Shown here piece by piece: positions 8,276-15,330 of a stretch of 33,929 nt of DNA. Below the pieces are notes generated by a model that made no database searches, was not told the DNA's origin, and was given only the letters and a program-made list of their open reading frames with translations. This DNA comes from Leptofilum sp050292445 (GTDB lineage: Bacteria; Chloroflexota; Anaerolineae; Promineifilales; Promineifilaceae): positions 1 to 33,929 of the forward strand of contig JBNKLQ010000027.1 in NCBI GenBank assembly GCA_050292445.1, in the 5' to 3' direction. Numbering within the stretch: position 1 is the first letter of the stretch; every line of letters begins with the position of its first letter. Position numbers and translations under genes: made by a program.

Positions 8276-9284
8276 GGCTTACATCCAATTCCAAAACGCT
8301 GGGCTGCAAATTGTGGTGCAAAATGCAGGTTTCCTCATGTAGTCCCAACAGCCACGTAGCCAGCTGGCCAATCGCCCGCTGCACGCCCAGCGTTGGCCGG
8401 GGAAAACCCAACTCATGCAAGCTAATCACATAATTGCCTGGCTCCCGCTGCCGAATCACCAGCCCCAGTCGTTGGGCAACCGGCGCTTCCTTGATGTAGG
8501 TTTCTACAAACAACGCTTCCTCTGCCGTGGCCCGAAACATCTCCATAAAATTGATGTGGCAGCCATCGGCAGAGAATTGCCAACGGCCGTATTTTGCCTG
8601 AATTGCATCTAAATCTAGCGGGGATTGTAAAACAACATGGGGCATAGGGAACTCCTTGGGGATGGGAAATTCATTGGGAACGGCCGTTTCACACCGCGCC
8701 CATTTGTAATAATGGCAGGTGCGCCCTTCAGCCAGGCCAATTTGCTCATATTTGGTGCGCAGCCGTTCATTATCCTCGGTGACAAACGTAGTGGCCAAGC
8801 GGCTGTGGAAATAAGGCGTGGCTTCCAACGCTTCGGTGATAGCCAGGGCATACTCTGCATGATCCGTGGCAATCTCCAGCAGGCCACCGGGCATCATGCG
8901 GGTGGCCAGCAGGTGCAAAAAGTCTACATTGATTAACCGTCGGTGCAGTTGCCGTGCCTTGGGCCACGGATCAGGAAAGTTAATGTATACCTCGGCCAGC
9001 GTCTCTGGAGCGCACAATGCTTGCAGCAAATAGCGCGCATCGCTTTGCAGCAGCCGCACATTGCCGAGCGTACCGATTGTAATCTTTCGCTGCGCTCGGT
9101 CCAGAGCTGGCAAAGAAATCTCGACACCAAGTATGTTGGTAGACGGCCGTTTCTGCGCCAAATCCACCAAAAAGTGACCACCCCCAAAGCCAATTTCCAG
9201 CAGCAGCGGGGCCTTACGATCAAAAATATCTTCCCAATTGACGGGCCAGTTTAATTGTTGGGCATTCAACAGCGATGTTGTCAT
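8265..9284 (-). CDS. trmB: tRNA (guanine-N7-)-methyltransferase with C-terminal extension
   Basis: This enzyme methylates G46 of tRNA using SAM. In the 339-residue product, the SAM motif LLEIGFGGGHFLVDLA is at 27-42, the family signature INFPDPWPKARQLHRR lies near 101-116, and TKYEQIGLAEGR near 177-188 closes the catalytic domain. A Pro-rich linker at about 199-216 (ETAVPNEF, PIPKEFPMP) leads into roughly 120 extra residues of mixed fold. Many TrmB proteins stop near 210-240 residues; some thermophile homologues also carry a tail. The frame is open to a TTG at 9335. I chose the ATG at 9284 because TATAAT lies 6 bases before it and the protein then begins as in the family. It overlaps the following fusion gene by 11 bases. 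Confidence 0.92.
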   Translation of the reverse strand: MTTSLLNAQQLNWPVNWEDIFDRKAPLLLEIGFGGGHFLVDLAQKRPSTNILGVEISLPALDRAQRKITIGTLGNVRLLQSDARYLLQALCAPETLAEVYINFPDPWPKARQLHRRLINVDFLHLLATRMMPGGLLEIATDHAEYALAITEALEATPYFHSRLATTFVTEDNERLRTKYEQIGLAEGRTCHYYKWARCETAVPNEFPIPKEFPMPHVVLQSPLDLDAIQAKYGRWQFSADGCHINFMEMFRATAEEALFVETYIKEAPVAQRLGLVIRQREPGNYVISLHELGFPRPTLGVQRAIGQLATWLLGLHEETCILHHNLQPSVLELDVSHAT

Positions 9285-9290
9285 GGGTAA

Positions 9291-9319
9291 ATTATATGTG
9301 GAGAACCAAAAAATTCCGA
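9291..9319 (-). promoter_or_regulatory. Candidate promoter giving a leaderless trmB transcript
   Basis: On the minus strand a perfect TATAAT (9296 down to 9291) is followed by TTACCC and then the trmB ATG, with no Shine-Dalgarno sequence. Spacing would place the transcription start on or next to the A of the ATG. The -35 position (about 9319-9314) is poor (TCGGAA). Leaderless transcription is inferred from spacing only. Confidence 0.4.
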
Positions 9320-9440
9320 AACGCGTTTTGCGCAACGGCCGTTTGCCCCTCTTGAAAGCAAAAAACTGGCGTTCGCATAAAGTCCTAGGCTCACGTTAAC
9401 GCGTGCTCCGCCACAGTAAAACCCCGTGTAGATACTTTTT

Positions 9441-9473
9441 TGACACTTTTATGACACCTAATTGACACTTTTA
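9441..9473 (+). promoter_or_regulatory. Triple 11-bp direct repeat (TGACAC-N5), candidate operator
   Basis: TGACAC occurs at 9441, 9452 and 9463, exactly 11 bases apart. The full units are TGACACTTTTA, TGACACCTAAT and TGACACTTTTA. The third unit overlaps the -35 hexamer of the promoter at 9462-9490. Direct repeats with 11-bp period are typical of PhoB/OmpR-type winged-helix response regulator sites, and the reverse strand reads GTGTCA per unit, near the Pho-box half-site TGTCA. The regulator identity is inferred. Confidence 0.6.
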
Positions 9474-9490
9474 TAATTTCCATCTATAAT
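9462..9490 (+). promoter_or_regulatory. Strong sigma-70 promoter for the substrate-binding lipoprotein gene
   Basis: A consensus -35 TTGACA (9462-9467) and consensus -10 TATAAT (9485-9490) are separated by exactly 17 bases. Transcription would start near 9497, giving a 5' leader of about 66 bases that ends with the ribosome-binding site GGAGGAA (9549-9555). This is the best promoter in the window. Confidence 0.85.
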
Positions 9491-9562
9491 TCCAGAACAA
9501 ATTCAGAAAATGGATTCTTCGGCCGAATCAATCCAACCAAACCCGTTTCGGAGGAAATAAGC

Positions 9563-11551
9563 ATGTTTACCCATCAATCTATGAAACGATGGTCGCTTTT
9601 GGCGATCATCCCCCTGCTTGGCGCGGTGCTGCTCGCAGCTTGCCAGCCTGCCACAGGCGAACCGGTCGAAGTGACGCGCATTGTCACTGAGACAGTAACG
9701 GTGGAAGGTGAAACACAAGAAGTCACCCGCGTTGTTACAGAAACCGTCGTTGTTGAACCAGAAGAACCTGAGGCACCCGCTCAACCAAAAGACCTCATCG
9801 TTTGTATGGCCCAGGAGCCAGACACCCTGTATCCTTTCGGCGGATCCATGTTGGCCGCAACGGCCGTTCAGGTCGCCATTTTTGAAACAGAAGTCACCAC
9901 CTTCTCCTACGATTATCAGGCGTTGGGCGTCGAAAAATTGCCCAGCCTAGCCGATGGCGACGCTGTCGTTACTCAGGTAGAGGTGAATGAAGGCGATCTA
10001 GTTTTGGATGCCAACGGCAGTCCCGCCACGCTGGAAGCCGGTGTATCCGTCATTAACGCCGATGGTGAAACCGTTGAGTTCGACGGCTCCCCCATCACCA
10101 TGGAACAGCTTAGTGCTGACTTTACCCTGCAACCACGCGTTTGGTCCGATGGTACCCCCGTGACCGCAGCCGATTCTGTTTACGGCTTTGAACTAAATCG
10201 CGATCCCGACACCCCAGCTGGTAAATTTGTAGCCGATCGCACCGCTTCTTACGTAGCCACTGGCGAACTGGGCTTAACCTGGACCGGTATCCCCGGCTTC
10301 CTCGACCCCACGTTCTTCACCAACGTTTGGCAACCATTCCCAGAGCACATCTGGGGCCAGTTTAGCGCTACCGAGCTATTGGAAGCTGAAGAATCAACTC
10401 GCCTGCCCGTTAGCGATGGTGCTTTCCACATCGTTGAATGGGTCGCTGGTGACAGCATCCGCGTAGAGCCAAATCCATTCTACTACCGCCAAGATGAAGG
10501 GCTGCCTTACCTGGACAGCGTTACCTTCAAATTCATCCCCGATACCAATCAGCTCATTGCCCAACTCATCTCCGGTGCTTGTGACCTCGGCACGCAAGAT
10601 GGTCTAACCGCCAGCGATGCCCCGTTCCTCATTGAAGCTGAGAACAATGGCCTGCTGACGCCATACTTCCAAACCGGTACCGTCTTTGAGCACATCGACT
10701 TTGGCATTAACTCTTATGCCGATTACGGTGATGATCAGGGTCGTCCCGACTGGTTTGAGGATGCTCGTGTTCGTCAGGCAATGACGATGTGTACTGACCG
10801 ACAAGGCATGGTTGACAATATCTTGTACGGCCGTTCCGAAGTCATTCACACCTATATCCCCACGGTCCATCCGCTCTACCCAGAAGAGGGTCTGACCGAA
10901 TGGCCTTACGATATAGAAGCGGGCAACGCTCTGCTGGACGAGGTCGGTTTTGTTGACACCGACGGCGATGGCATCCGTGAGTATTACACCGATAGCGGCA
11001 CCGCCTGGGAAGGCGAACCCTTCGTCGTAAACTTGGGCACCACCACTGGCAACGATATGCGCCAGCAGATGACCCAAATCTTTAAAGCCAACATGCTGGA
11101 CTGTGGCATCGACGTTGTGCTCTACTACGTACCTGCTAGCGAATGGTTTGCCGATGGACCAGATGGTCCGTTATTCGGCCGTCGCTTCGACCTGGGCGAG
11201 TTTGCCTGGATCAGCGCCGTACAGCCCAGCTGTAACCTGTACCTAACCAGCCAGATCACTGGGCCAGAAGAAGAAGGCTTTGGTGGCTGGGGCGCTGCGG
11301 GCGACACCGGTTGGAGCAACGAAGCATTCGACCAGGCGTGTAACACCGCCCTGTCATCCCTGCCCGGCACGCCAGAGTATGAAGAAAACCACAAGGAAGC
11401 ACAGCGCATCTTCTCCCAAGAAGTGCCCGTGATTCCCGCTTTCTTGCGCCTGATTGTGGCGGCAGCCCGACCCAATGTTGTTGGTTTCAGTGTAGACCCA
11501 ACTGGCGGTACTGAGCTGCAAAACATCTACCAGTTCGATCTGGAACAGTAA
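9563..11551 (+). CDS. ABC transporter substrate-binding lipoprotein, peptide/nickel type (SBP_bac_5)
   Basis: A 662-residue secreted lipoprotein. The signal peptide ends in the lipobox LLAAC with Cys27 as the lipidation site. It is followed by a charged linker with two related units (EVTRIVTETV and EVTRVVTETV), then the family 5 extracellular solute-binding fold from about residue 73 (KDLIVCMAQEPDTLYPFGG). A DTDGDGIREY loop resembles a calcium-binding loop seen in this family. The role is to capture a ligand, probably peptide-like, for an ABC importer, but no permease or ATPase gene adjoins, so it is an orphan here. The ATG at 9563 has GGAGGAA seven bases upstream, preferred over Met7. A consensus promoter, an 11-bp repeat operator and a downstream terminator make it a tightly framed single-gene unit that is probably highly expressed. 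Confidence 0.9.
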   Translation: MFTHQSMKRWSLLAIIPLLGAVLLAACQPATGEPVEVTRIVTETVTVEGETQEVTRVVTETVVVEPEEPEAPAQPKDLIVCMAQEPDTLYPFGGSMLAATAVQVAIFETEVTTFSYDYQALGVEKLPSLADGDAVVTQVEVNEGDLVLDANGSPATLEAGVSVINADGETVEFDGSPITMEQLSADFTLQPRVWSDGTPVTAADSVYGFELNRDPDTPAGKFVADRTASYVATGELGLTWTGIPGFLDPTFFTNVWQPFPEHIWGQFSATELLEAEESTRLPVSDGAFHIVEWVAGDSIRVEPNPFYYRQDEGLPYLDSVTFKFIPDTNQLIAQLISGACDLGTQDGLTASDAPFLIEAENNGLLTPYFQTGTVFEHIDFGINSYADYGDDQGRPDWFEDARVRQAMTMCTDRQGMVDNILYGRSEVIHTYIPTVHPLYPEEGLTEWPYDIEAGNALLDEVGFVDTDGDGIREYYTDSGTAWEGEPFVVNLGTTTGNDMRQQMTQIFKANMLDCGIDVVLYYVPASEWFADGPDGPLFGRRFDLGEFAWISAVQPSCNLYLTSQITGPEEEGFGGWGAAGDTGWSNEAFDQACNTALSSLPGTPEYEENHKEAQRIFSQEVPVIPAFLRLIVAAARPNVVGFSVDPTGGTELQNIYQFDLEQ

Positions 11552-11603
11552 CAGGAAACGCCCTCCAACGTCTCGGATGCCATAAATAGCTTCTGAAGAC
11601 TTA

Positions 11604-11643
11604 GAAAAAGCGCAGTCGTGTGTTCACACGGCTGCGCTTTTTC
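11604..11643 (+). terminator. Rho-independent terminator of the substrate-binding protein gene
   Basis: The arms AAAAAGCGCAGTCGTGTG and CACACGGCTGCGCTTTTT pair across a TT loop with one G-T wobble, and the 3' arm ends in a T-tract. It lies about 55 bases past the stop codon and about 70 bases before the arginase start. The flanking A-tract means it could also work on the other strand. Confidence 0.9.
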
Positions 11644-11714
11644 ATTTTCTGCGCGGTTGCTGCTTTAGGCCGGATGGGTCACAATTAGCTCACCACTATT
11701 TTTGGAGGCACACG

Positions 11715-12608
11715 TTGCGTAAAAGGAATATTCGTATCATTGGGGTTCCCATGGATTTGGGACAGAACCGACGCGGTGTAGACATGGGTCCCAGCGCGGC
11801 CCGTTATGCGGGCTTACAGGCTCGGCTGGAGCGACTAGGACACACTGTTTTTGATGAGGGCAATGTTTCGGTACCAAATCCGGAAGAAGATGTGGCCCAA
11901 TCCGGGGCAAAACGTTTGAAGACAGTAACGGCCGTTTGCCAAAACATCTACGACATCGCCCGGAAATGCGTCACCGCTGACGAATTTGCCATTTTTCTGG
12001 GCGGGGATCACAGCATCAGCATTGGCTCGATTGCCGCTGCATCACAAGACGAAACTTTAGGCGTCATTTGGGTAGATGCCCACGGCGACTTCAACACGCC
12101 GCAAAGCTCGCCCAGCGGCAACATTCACGGTATGCCCGTAGCCGCGCTGATTGGCGAAGGGCCAGAATCACTGGTGAACGTGGGCACACCTGGGGCCAAG
12201 CTCAAACCGCGCCAGATTGTGCAGGTCGGTATTCGAGATTTGGATACGGAGGAGCGCGAACGGCTGGTAGGCAGTGGCATCAGCGTGTTTACCATGCGGC
12301 ATGTGGATGAGATGGGTATGGCCAGCGTGGCCCGGCAAGCGATTGACCGCCTGCGCCATTTCTCACGCATCCATGTGAGCCTGGACATGGACAGCTTAGA
12401 CCCGGAACAGGCACCTGGCGTGGGAACGGCCGTTCCTGGCGGTCTCAGCTACCGAGAAGCACACTTACTCATGGAAATTTTGGGGGACAGTGGCCGGGTG
12501 CAGTCGATGGATATTGTGGAAATCAACCCCATTTTGGATACCATGAACCGCACGGCCGAATTGGCTGTGGAGCTGGCAGCATCCCTGCTGGGACAACGGA
12601 TTTTGTAA
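11715..12608 (+). CDS. rocF: Arginase
   Basis: This enzyme hydrolyses L-arginine to ornithine and urea with a binuclear manganese centre in the cytosol. The 297-residue length is typical. Metal and substrate motifs are GGDHS (96-100, His99), DAHGDFN (121-127), SGNIHGMP (substrate loop of arginases rather than agmatinases) and SLDMDSLDP (Asp224, Asp226). The C-terminal motif is DIVEINP (266-272, Glu269). The start is TTG at 11715, because GGAGG lies six bases before it and the next ATG (11751) would remove the first strand. An ACGGCCGT palindrome encodes the TAV of GVGTAVPGG, where arginases usually read GTPVPGG. No arginine catabolic partner gene adjoins; the ABC exporter gene follows 36 bases later. 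Confidence 0.92.
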   Translation: MRKRNIRIIGVPMDLGQNRRGVDMGPSAARYAGLQARLERLGHTVFDEGNVSVPNPEEDVAQSGAKRLKTVTAVCQNIYDIARKCVTADEFAIFLGGDHSISIGSIAAASQDETLGVIWVDAHGDFNTPQSSPSGNIHGMPVAALIGEGPESLVNVGTPGAKLKPRQIVQVGIRDLDTEERERLVGSGISVFTMRHVDEMGMASVARQAIDRLRHFSRIHVSLDMDSLDPEQAPGVGTAVPGGLSYREAHLLMEILGDSGRVQSMDIVEINPILDTMNRTAELAVELAASLLGQRIL

Positions 12609-12615
12609 GAGATTT

Positions 12616-12628
12616 GGTGCCTGGCACC
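12616..12628. repeat. Short palindrome GGTGCCTGGCACC between arginase and ABC exporter genes
   Basis: Five-base arms GGTGC and GCACC around CTG, in the 36-base spacer just before the ribosome-binding site AAGGAAG of the exporter gene. It could be a REP-like remnant or could modulate access to that site. No T-tract follows, so read-through from the arginase gene is likely. Confidence 0.45.
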
Positions 12629-12644
12629 TTGTAAGGAAGACTTT

Positions 12645-14474
12645 ATGGCAGCCATCATGCGCGGTCTGGAAGCTGAGGCTTACGACCGACAATACAGTGA
12701 CAAAGAACTTGTACAGCGCATCCTCAACTACTTTCGTCCCCATCGGCGCAAAGTGATCATTATTGCCATCTGCGTATTTCTGATGGCCCTGGCGGGGGCC
12801 GCCCTGCCCTTGATCGTCTCCAACAGCGTTGGCGTTATGACCGATGGCAACGATGATCGTCTGGTGCCTTTACTCATCGGTGTGGTTTTTTTCACCGGCA
12901 TTGGCAATTGGGGCCTCAACTGGATTCGCCGCCAACTCACCACAGAGGTCATCGCTGATGTTATCCTGGCAATGCGCCAGGATGCATTTTCATCAGCCGC
13001 GCGACAAGACCTCTCATTTTACGATGAATTTAGCTCTGGGCGCATTGTCAGCCGGATTACCAGCGACACACAAGAGTTTGGCGAGGTAATCGTGCTGAGC
13101 ACAGACGTGATCAATCAGTTGGCCGTGGCCCTCATTTTGATTATCACCTTGTTTAGCATCGAATGGCGACTGACGCTATTAGTGCTGGCGATGGCTCCTT
13201 TTGTGGCTCTGGCCGCCTTGGCCTTCCGCAAATTAGCCCGGCAGGTCACACGACAAGGCTCACGGGCGTTGGGGGAAGTGAACAAGGCCATCCAGGAAGC
13301 CGTCACAGGGATTCGTGTGGCTAAGAATTTTCGGCAGGAGCAAGCCATTTACGATGAATTCATGGATGTTAATCGGCAAGCCTATAGCATTAACGTGCGG
13401 CGTGGTTTTGTGATTGCCAATATTTTCCCAACGCTAAATATATTGGCGGGGATTGGGACAGCGATTCTCATCTACTTTGGGGGACGCGGAGCTGTGGCTG
13501 GGGCCATTACCGTGGCGGCCTGGTATTTGTTTGTAGCCACGGTTGATCGATTTTGGTTCCCCGTCAGCAATCTGTCTGCTTTTTGGAGCCAGTTCCAGGC
13601 GGGTTTATCCGCTGCGGAGCGAGTTTTTGCCCTGATGGATGTGAAAACGGCCGTACGCCAAACCGGCGATATAAAACCGCAAAACTTACGGGGAGAGATC
13701 ATTTTTGACCACGTTTCCTTCCGCTATTCGGAGCAAGAGCAGGTGCTGGATGATTTTTCGCTGCACATTGCACCAGGCGAAAGCATCGCCCTGGTAGGGC
13801 ACACGGGGGCAGGTAAATCCAGCATTATCAAGCTCATTGCCCGCTATTATGAATATCAGGATGGGCAAATTTGCATCGATGGTCAGGATTTGCGCTCGTT
13901 TGATTTAACTGAGTTTCGGCGACAGATTGGCATTGTGTCGCAGGTGCCGTTTTTGTTTGCGGGCACGGTGGCGGAGAATATTCGATACGGCCGTCCCGCC
14001 GCCACCAATGCTGAAATTGAAGCGATGGCCCGCCGCATTGGCGAAGGTGAATGGCTGGAAACCTTGCCCAACGGCCTGAACAGCGAAGTGGGCGAGCGCG
14101 GCAGCCGCCTCTCGATGGGGCAGCGGCAGCTGGTGGCGCTTACTCGCGTACTGGTACAATCTCCCCGTATTTTTGTTCTAGATGAAGCGACTGCCAGCGT
14201 GGACCCCTTCACAGAATCCCAGATTCAGCAGGCGCTGAACCTGATCATGGCCAACAGCACAGCTATTATTATTGCCCATCGCCTCTCTACCGTGCGCGCT
14301 GCTGATCGCATCATTGTTTTGCAAAAGGGACGCATCATCGAGCAAGGCAATCACGAGGCACTTATGGAACAGGGAGGGCATTACGCGGAGCTGTACGACA
14401 CATACTTCCGGCATCAATCCCCCAAATACAACGAGACGGTCTCTACCTGGCGGCAGGAAGCGGCTAAGAAATAG
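12645..14474 (+). CDS. ABC transporter, fused permease and ATP-binding subunit (MdlB/MsbA-like half-transporter)
   Basis: A 609-residue type IV exporter half. The transmembrane domain covers about residues 35-305 with six hydrophobic segments. The nucleotide-binding domain starts near 350 and has Walker A GHTGAGKSS (385-393), Q-loop VSQVPFLF, signature RLSMGQRQL (488-496), Walker B IFVLDEATASVD (509-520) and H-loop His545. The signature reads LSMGQ, not LSGGQ, a mild variation. It should act as a homo- or heterodimer exporting lipid, drug or peptide; the substrate is not predictable. Heterodimeric exporters are usually encoded as adjacent pairs, and no partner half is next to it. The ATG at 12645 follows AAGGAAG by seven bases. 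It probably shares a transcript with the arginase gene. Confidence 0.92.
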   Translation: MAAIMRGLEAEAYDRQYSDKELVQRILNYFRPHRRKVIIIAICVFLMALAGAALPLIVSNSVGVMTDGNDDRLVPLLIGVVFFTGIGNWGLNWIRRQLTTEVIADVILAMRQDAFSSAARQDLSFYDEFSSGRIVSRITSDTQEFGEVIVLSTDVINQLAVALILIITLFSIEWRLTLLVLAMAPFVALAALAFRKLARQVTRQGSRALGEVNKAIQEAVTGIRVAKNFRQEQAIYDEFMDVNRQAYSINVRRGFVIANIFPTLNILAGIGTAILIYFGGRGAVAGAITVAAWYLFVATVDRFWFPVSNLSAFWSQFQAGLSAAERVFALMDVKTAVRQTGDIKPQNLRGEIIFDHVSFRYSEQEQVLDDFSLHIAPGESIALVGHTGAGKSSIIKLIARYYEYQDGQICIDGQDLRSFDLTEFRRQIGIVSQVPFLFAGTVAENIRYGRPAATNAEIEAMARRIGEGEWLETLPNGLNSEVGERGSRLSMGQRQLVALTRVLVQSPRIFVLDEATASVDPFTESQIQQALNLIMANSTAIIIAHRLSTVRAADRIIVLQKGRIIEQGNHEALMEQGGHYAELYDTYFRHQSPKYNETVSTWRQEAAKK

Positions 14475-14487
14475 AGCGCTGATTGAC

Positions 14488-14507
14488 GCAGATTCTTGCA
14501 GATTTTG
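14488..14507. repeat. Near-perfect 10-bp tandem repeat between convergent genes
   Basis: GCAGATTCTT and GCAGATTTTG lie head to tail, matching at eight of ten positions, in the 41-base spacer between the exporter stop and the SH3 protein stop. The surrounding GCGCTGATTGACGCAGATT looks like a dispersed intergenic repeat type that I recall from other bacterial genomes. This may be a degenerate copy. Confidence 0.35.
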
Positions 14508-14515
14508 GAATTTGT

Positions 14516-15175
14516 TTACTCAGGGGTGAGGAGGAAATCGGCCGCAACCCAGCCAATGACACCCGCTTCGGTTTGAACCTGTTGCCAGAGTAGATCATCG
14601 GCCGTTTCTTGGCCATCGAGCAAGGTGAGTACGGTGCCATCTAGCAGCCATTCTAGCTGCTCCCCGCTGGTGCTGGGTGCGGCCCGTAGCCACACACCGA
14701 CGCCGCTGCTGACAACGGCCGTTTCCACCACAGGTGCAGGTGTATTGGTTGGTTCAAGCGTAGGCTGTGTTGTGGGCTGTGCTGTAAGCACTGGTGATGG
14801 CTCCACGGGATCAGTTTCTGTAACGATAGGTGGTGCCGGGGTCAACGTTGGGGAATCTGTGGGCGCAAGGGTTGGCGGATCGGTGGGGATTTCAGTGGCG
14901 TCTATCACCAATGAAGGTTCTGTGGGGGAAATAAGCGGCTCAACCGGGCGTGGTGTCAGACCAAACGCGCCTAAAAAGATCAGGGCCACCACAATCGAGG
15001 CTAACGCCCGCACCAAATCAATTTGCACAGAACGACGTGCCTCTAGCCGCCCCACATTGTAAGCGGAATCGGTTGATTGACCGCGACGAATAACCGCGCG
15101 TCCCCCATAATATAGCGCTGCCAGGATTGCCACACCGGCAATCACGGCAAAGACAATGTTCAATACGGCCGTCAC
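14516..15175 (-). CDS. Membrane-anchored protein with C-terminal bacterial SH3 domain
   Basis: A 219-residue protein with no recognised enzyme. Hydrophobic segments at about 5-24 and 52-74 flank a charged loop with Arg residues. A long Pro/Thr/Ser-rich stalk spans about 75-150, and an SH3-like (SH3b) domain spans about 151-219 (VSSGVGVWLRAAPSTSGEQL, ending IGWVAADFL). The layout suggests an envelope protein whose SH3 domain faces the cell wall or outside. Function is unknown. The start is GTG at 15175, with GGAGG four bases upstream. An ACGGCCGT palindrome forms codons 2-4 and another sits at the stalk-SH3 junction. The 155-base spacer upstream (15176-15330) shows no clear element. Confidence 0.75.
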   Translation of the reverse strand: MTAVLNIVFAVIAGVAILAALYYGGRAVIRRGQSTDSAYNVGRLEARRSVQIDLVRALASIVVALIFLGAFGLTPRPVEPLISPTEPSLVIDATEIPTDPPTLAPTDSPTLTPAPPIVTETDPVEPSPVLTAQPTTQPTLEPTNTPAPVVETAVVSSGVGVWLRAAPSTSGEQLEWLLDGTVLTLLDGQETADDLLWQQVQTEAGVIGWVAADFLLTPE

Positions 15176-15330
15176 ACTGCCTCCTTCCTTTACATCTGAT
15201 TAACGACTACTTTAACCAACACGGTACTGTTTGGCAAGCTCTGTACAACTCTGCAATACATGTTACAAGTTCTCCAAAGCACGCTGTACGTTATGCAGTT
15301 TGGCGAAAATTGTTTGATCCTAACATGAAT

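Noticed and set aside
11715..12608. Agmatinase (speB)
   Set aside because: The substrate loop SGNIHGMP and the N-terminal RRGVDMGPSAAR pattern fit arginase better.
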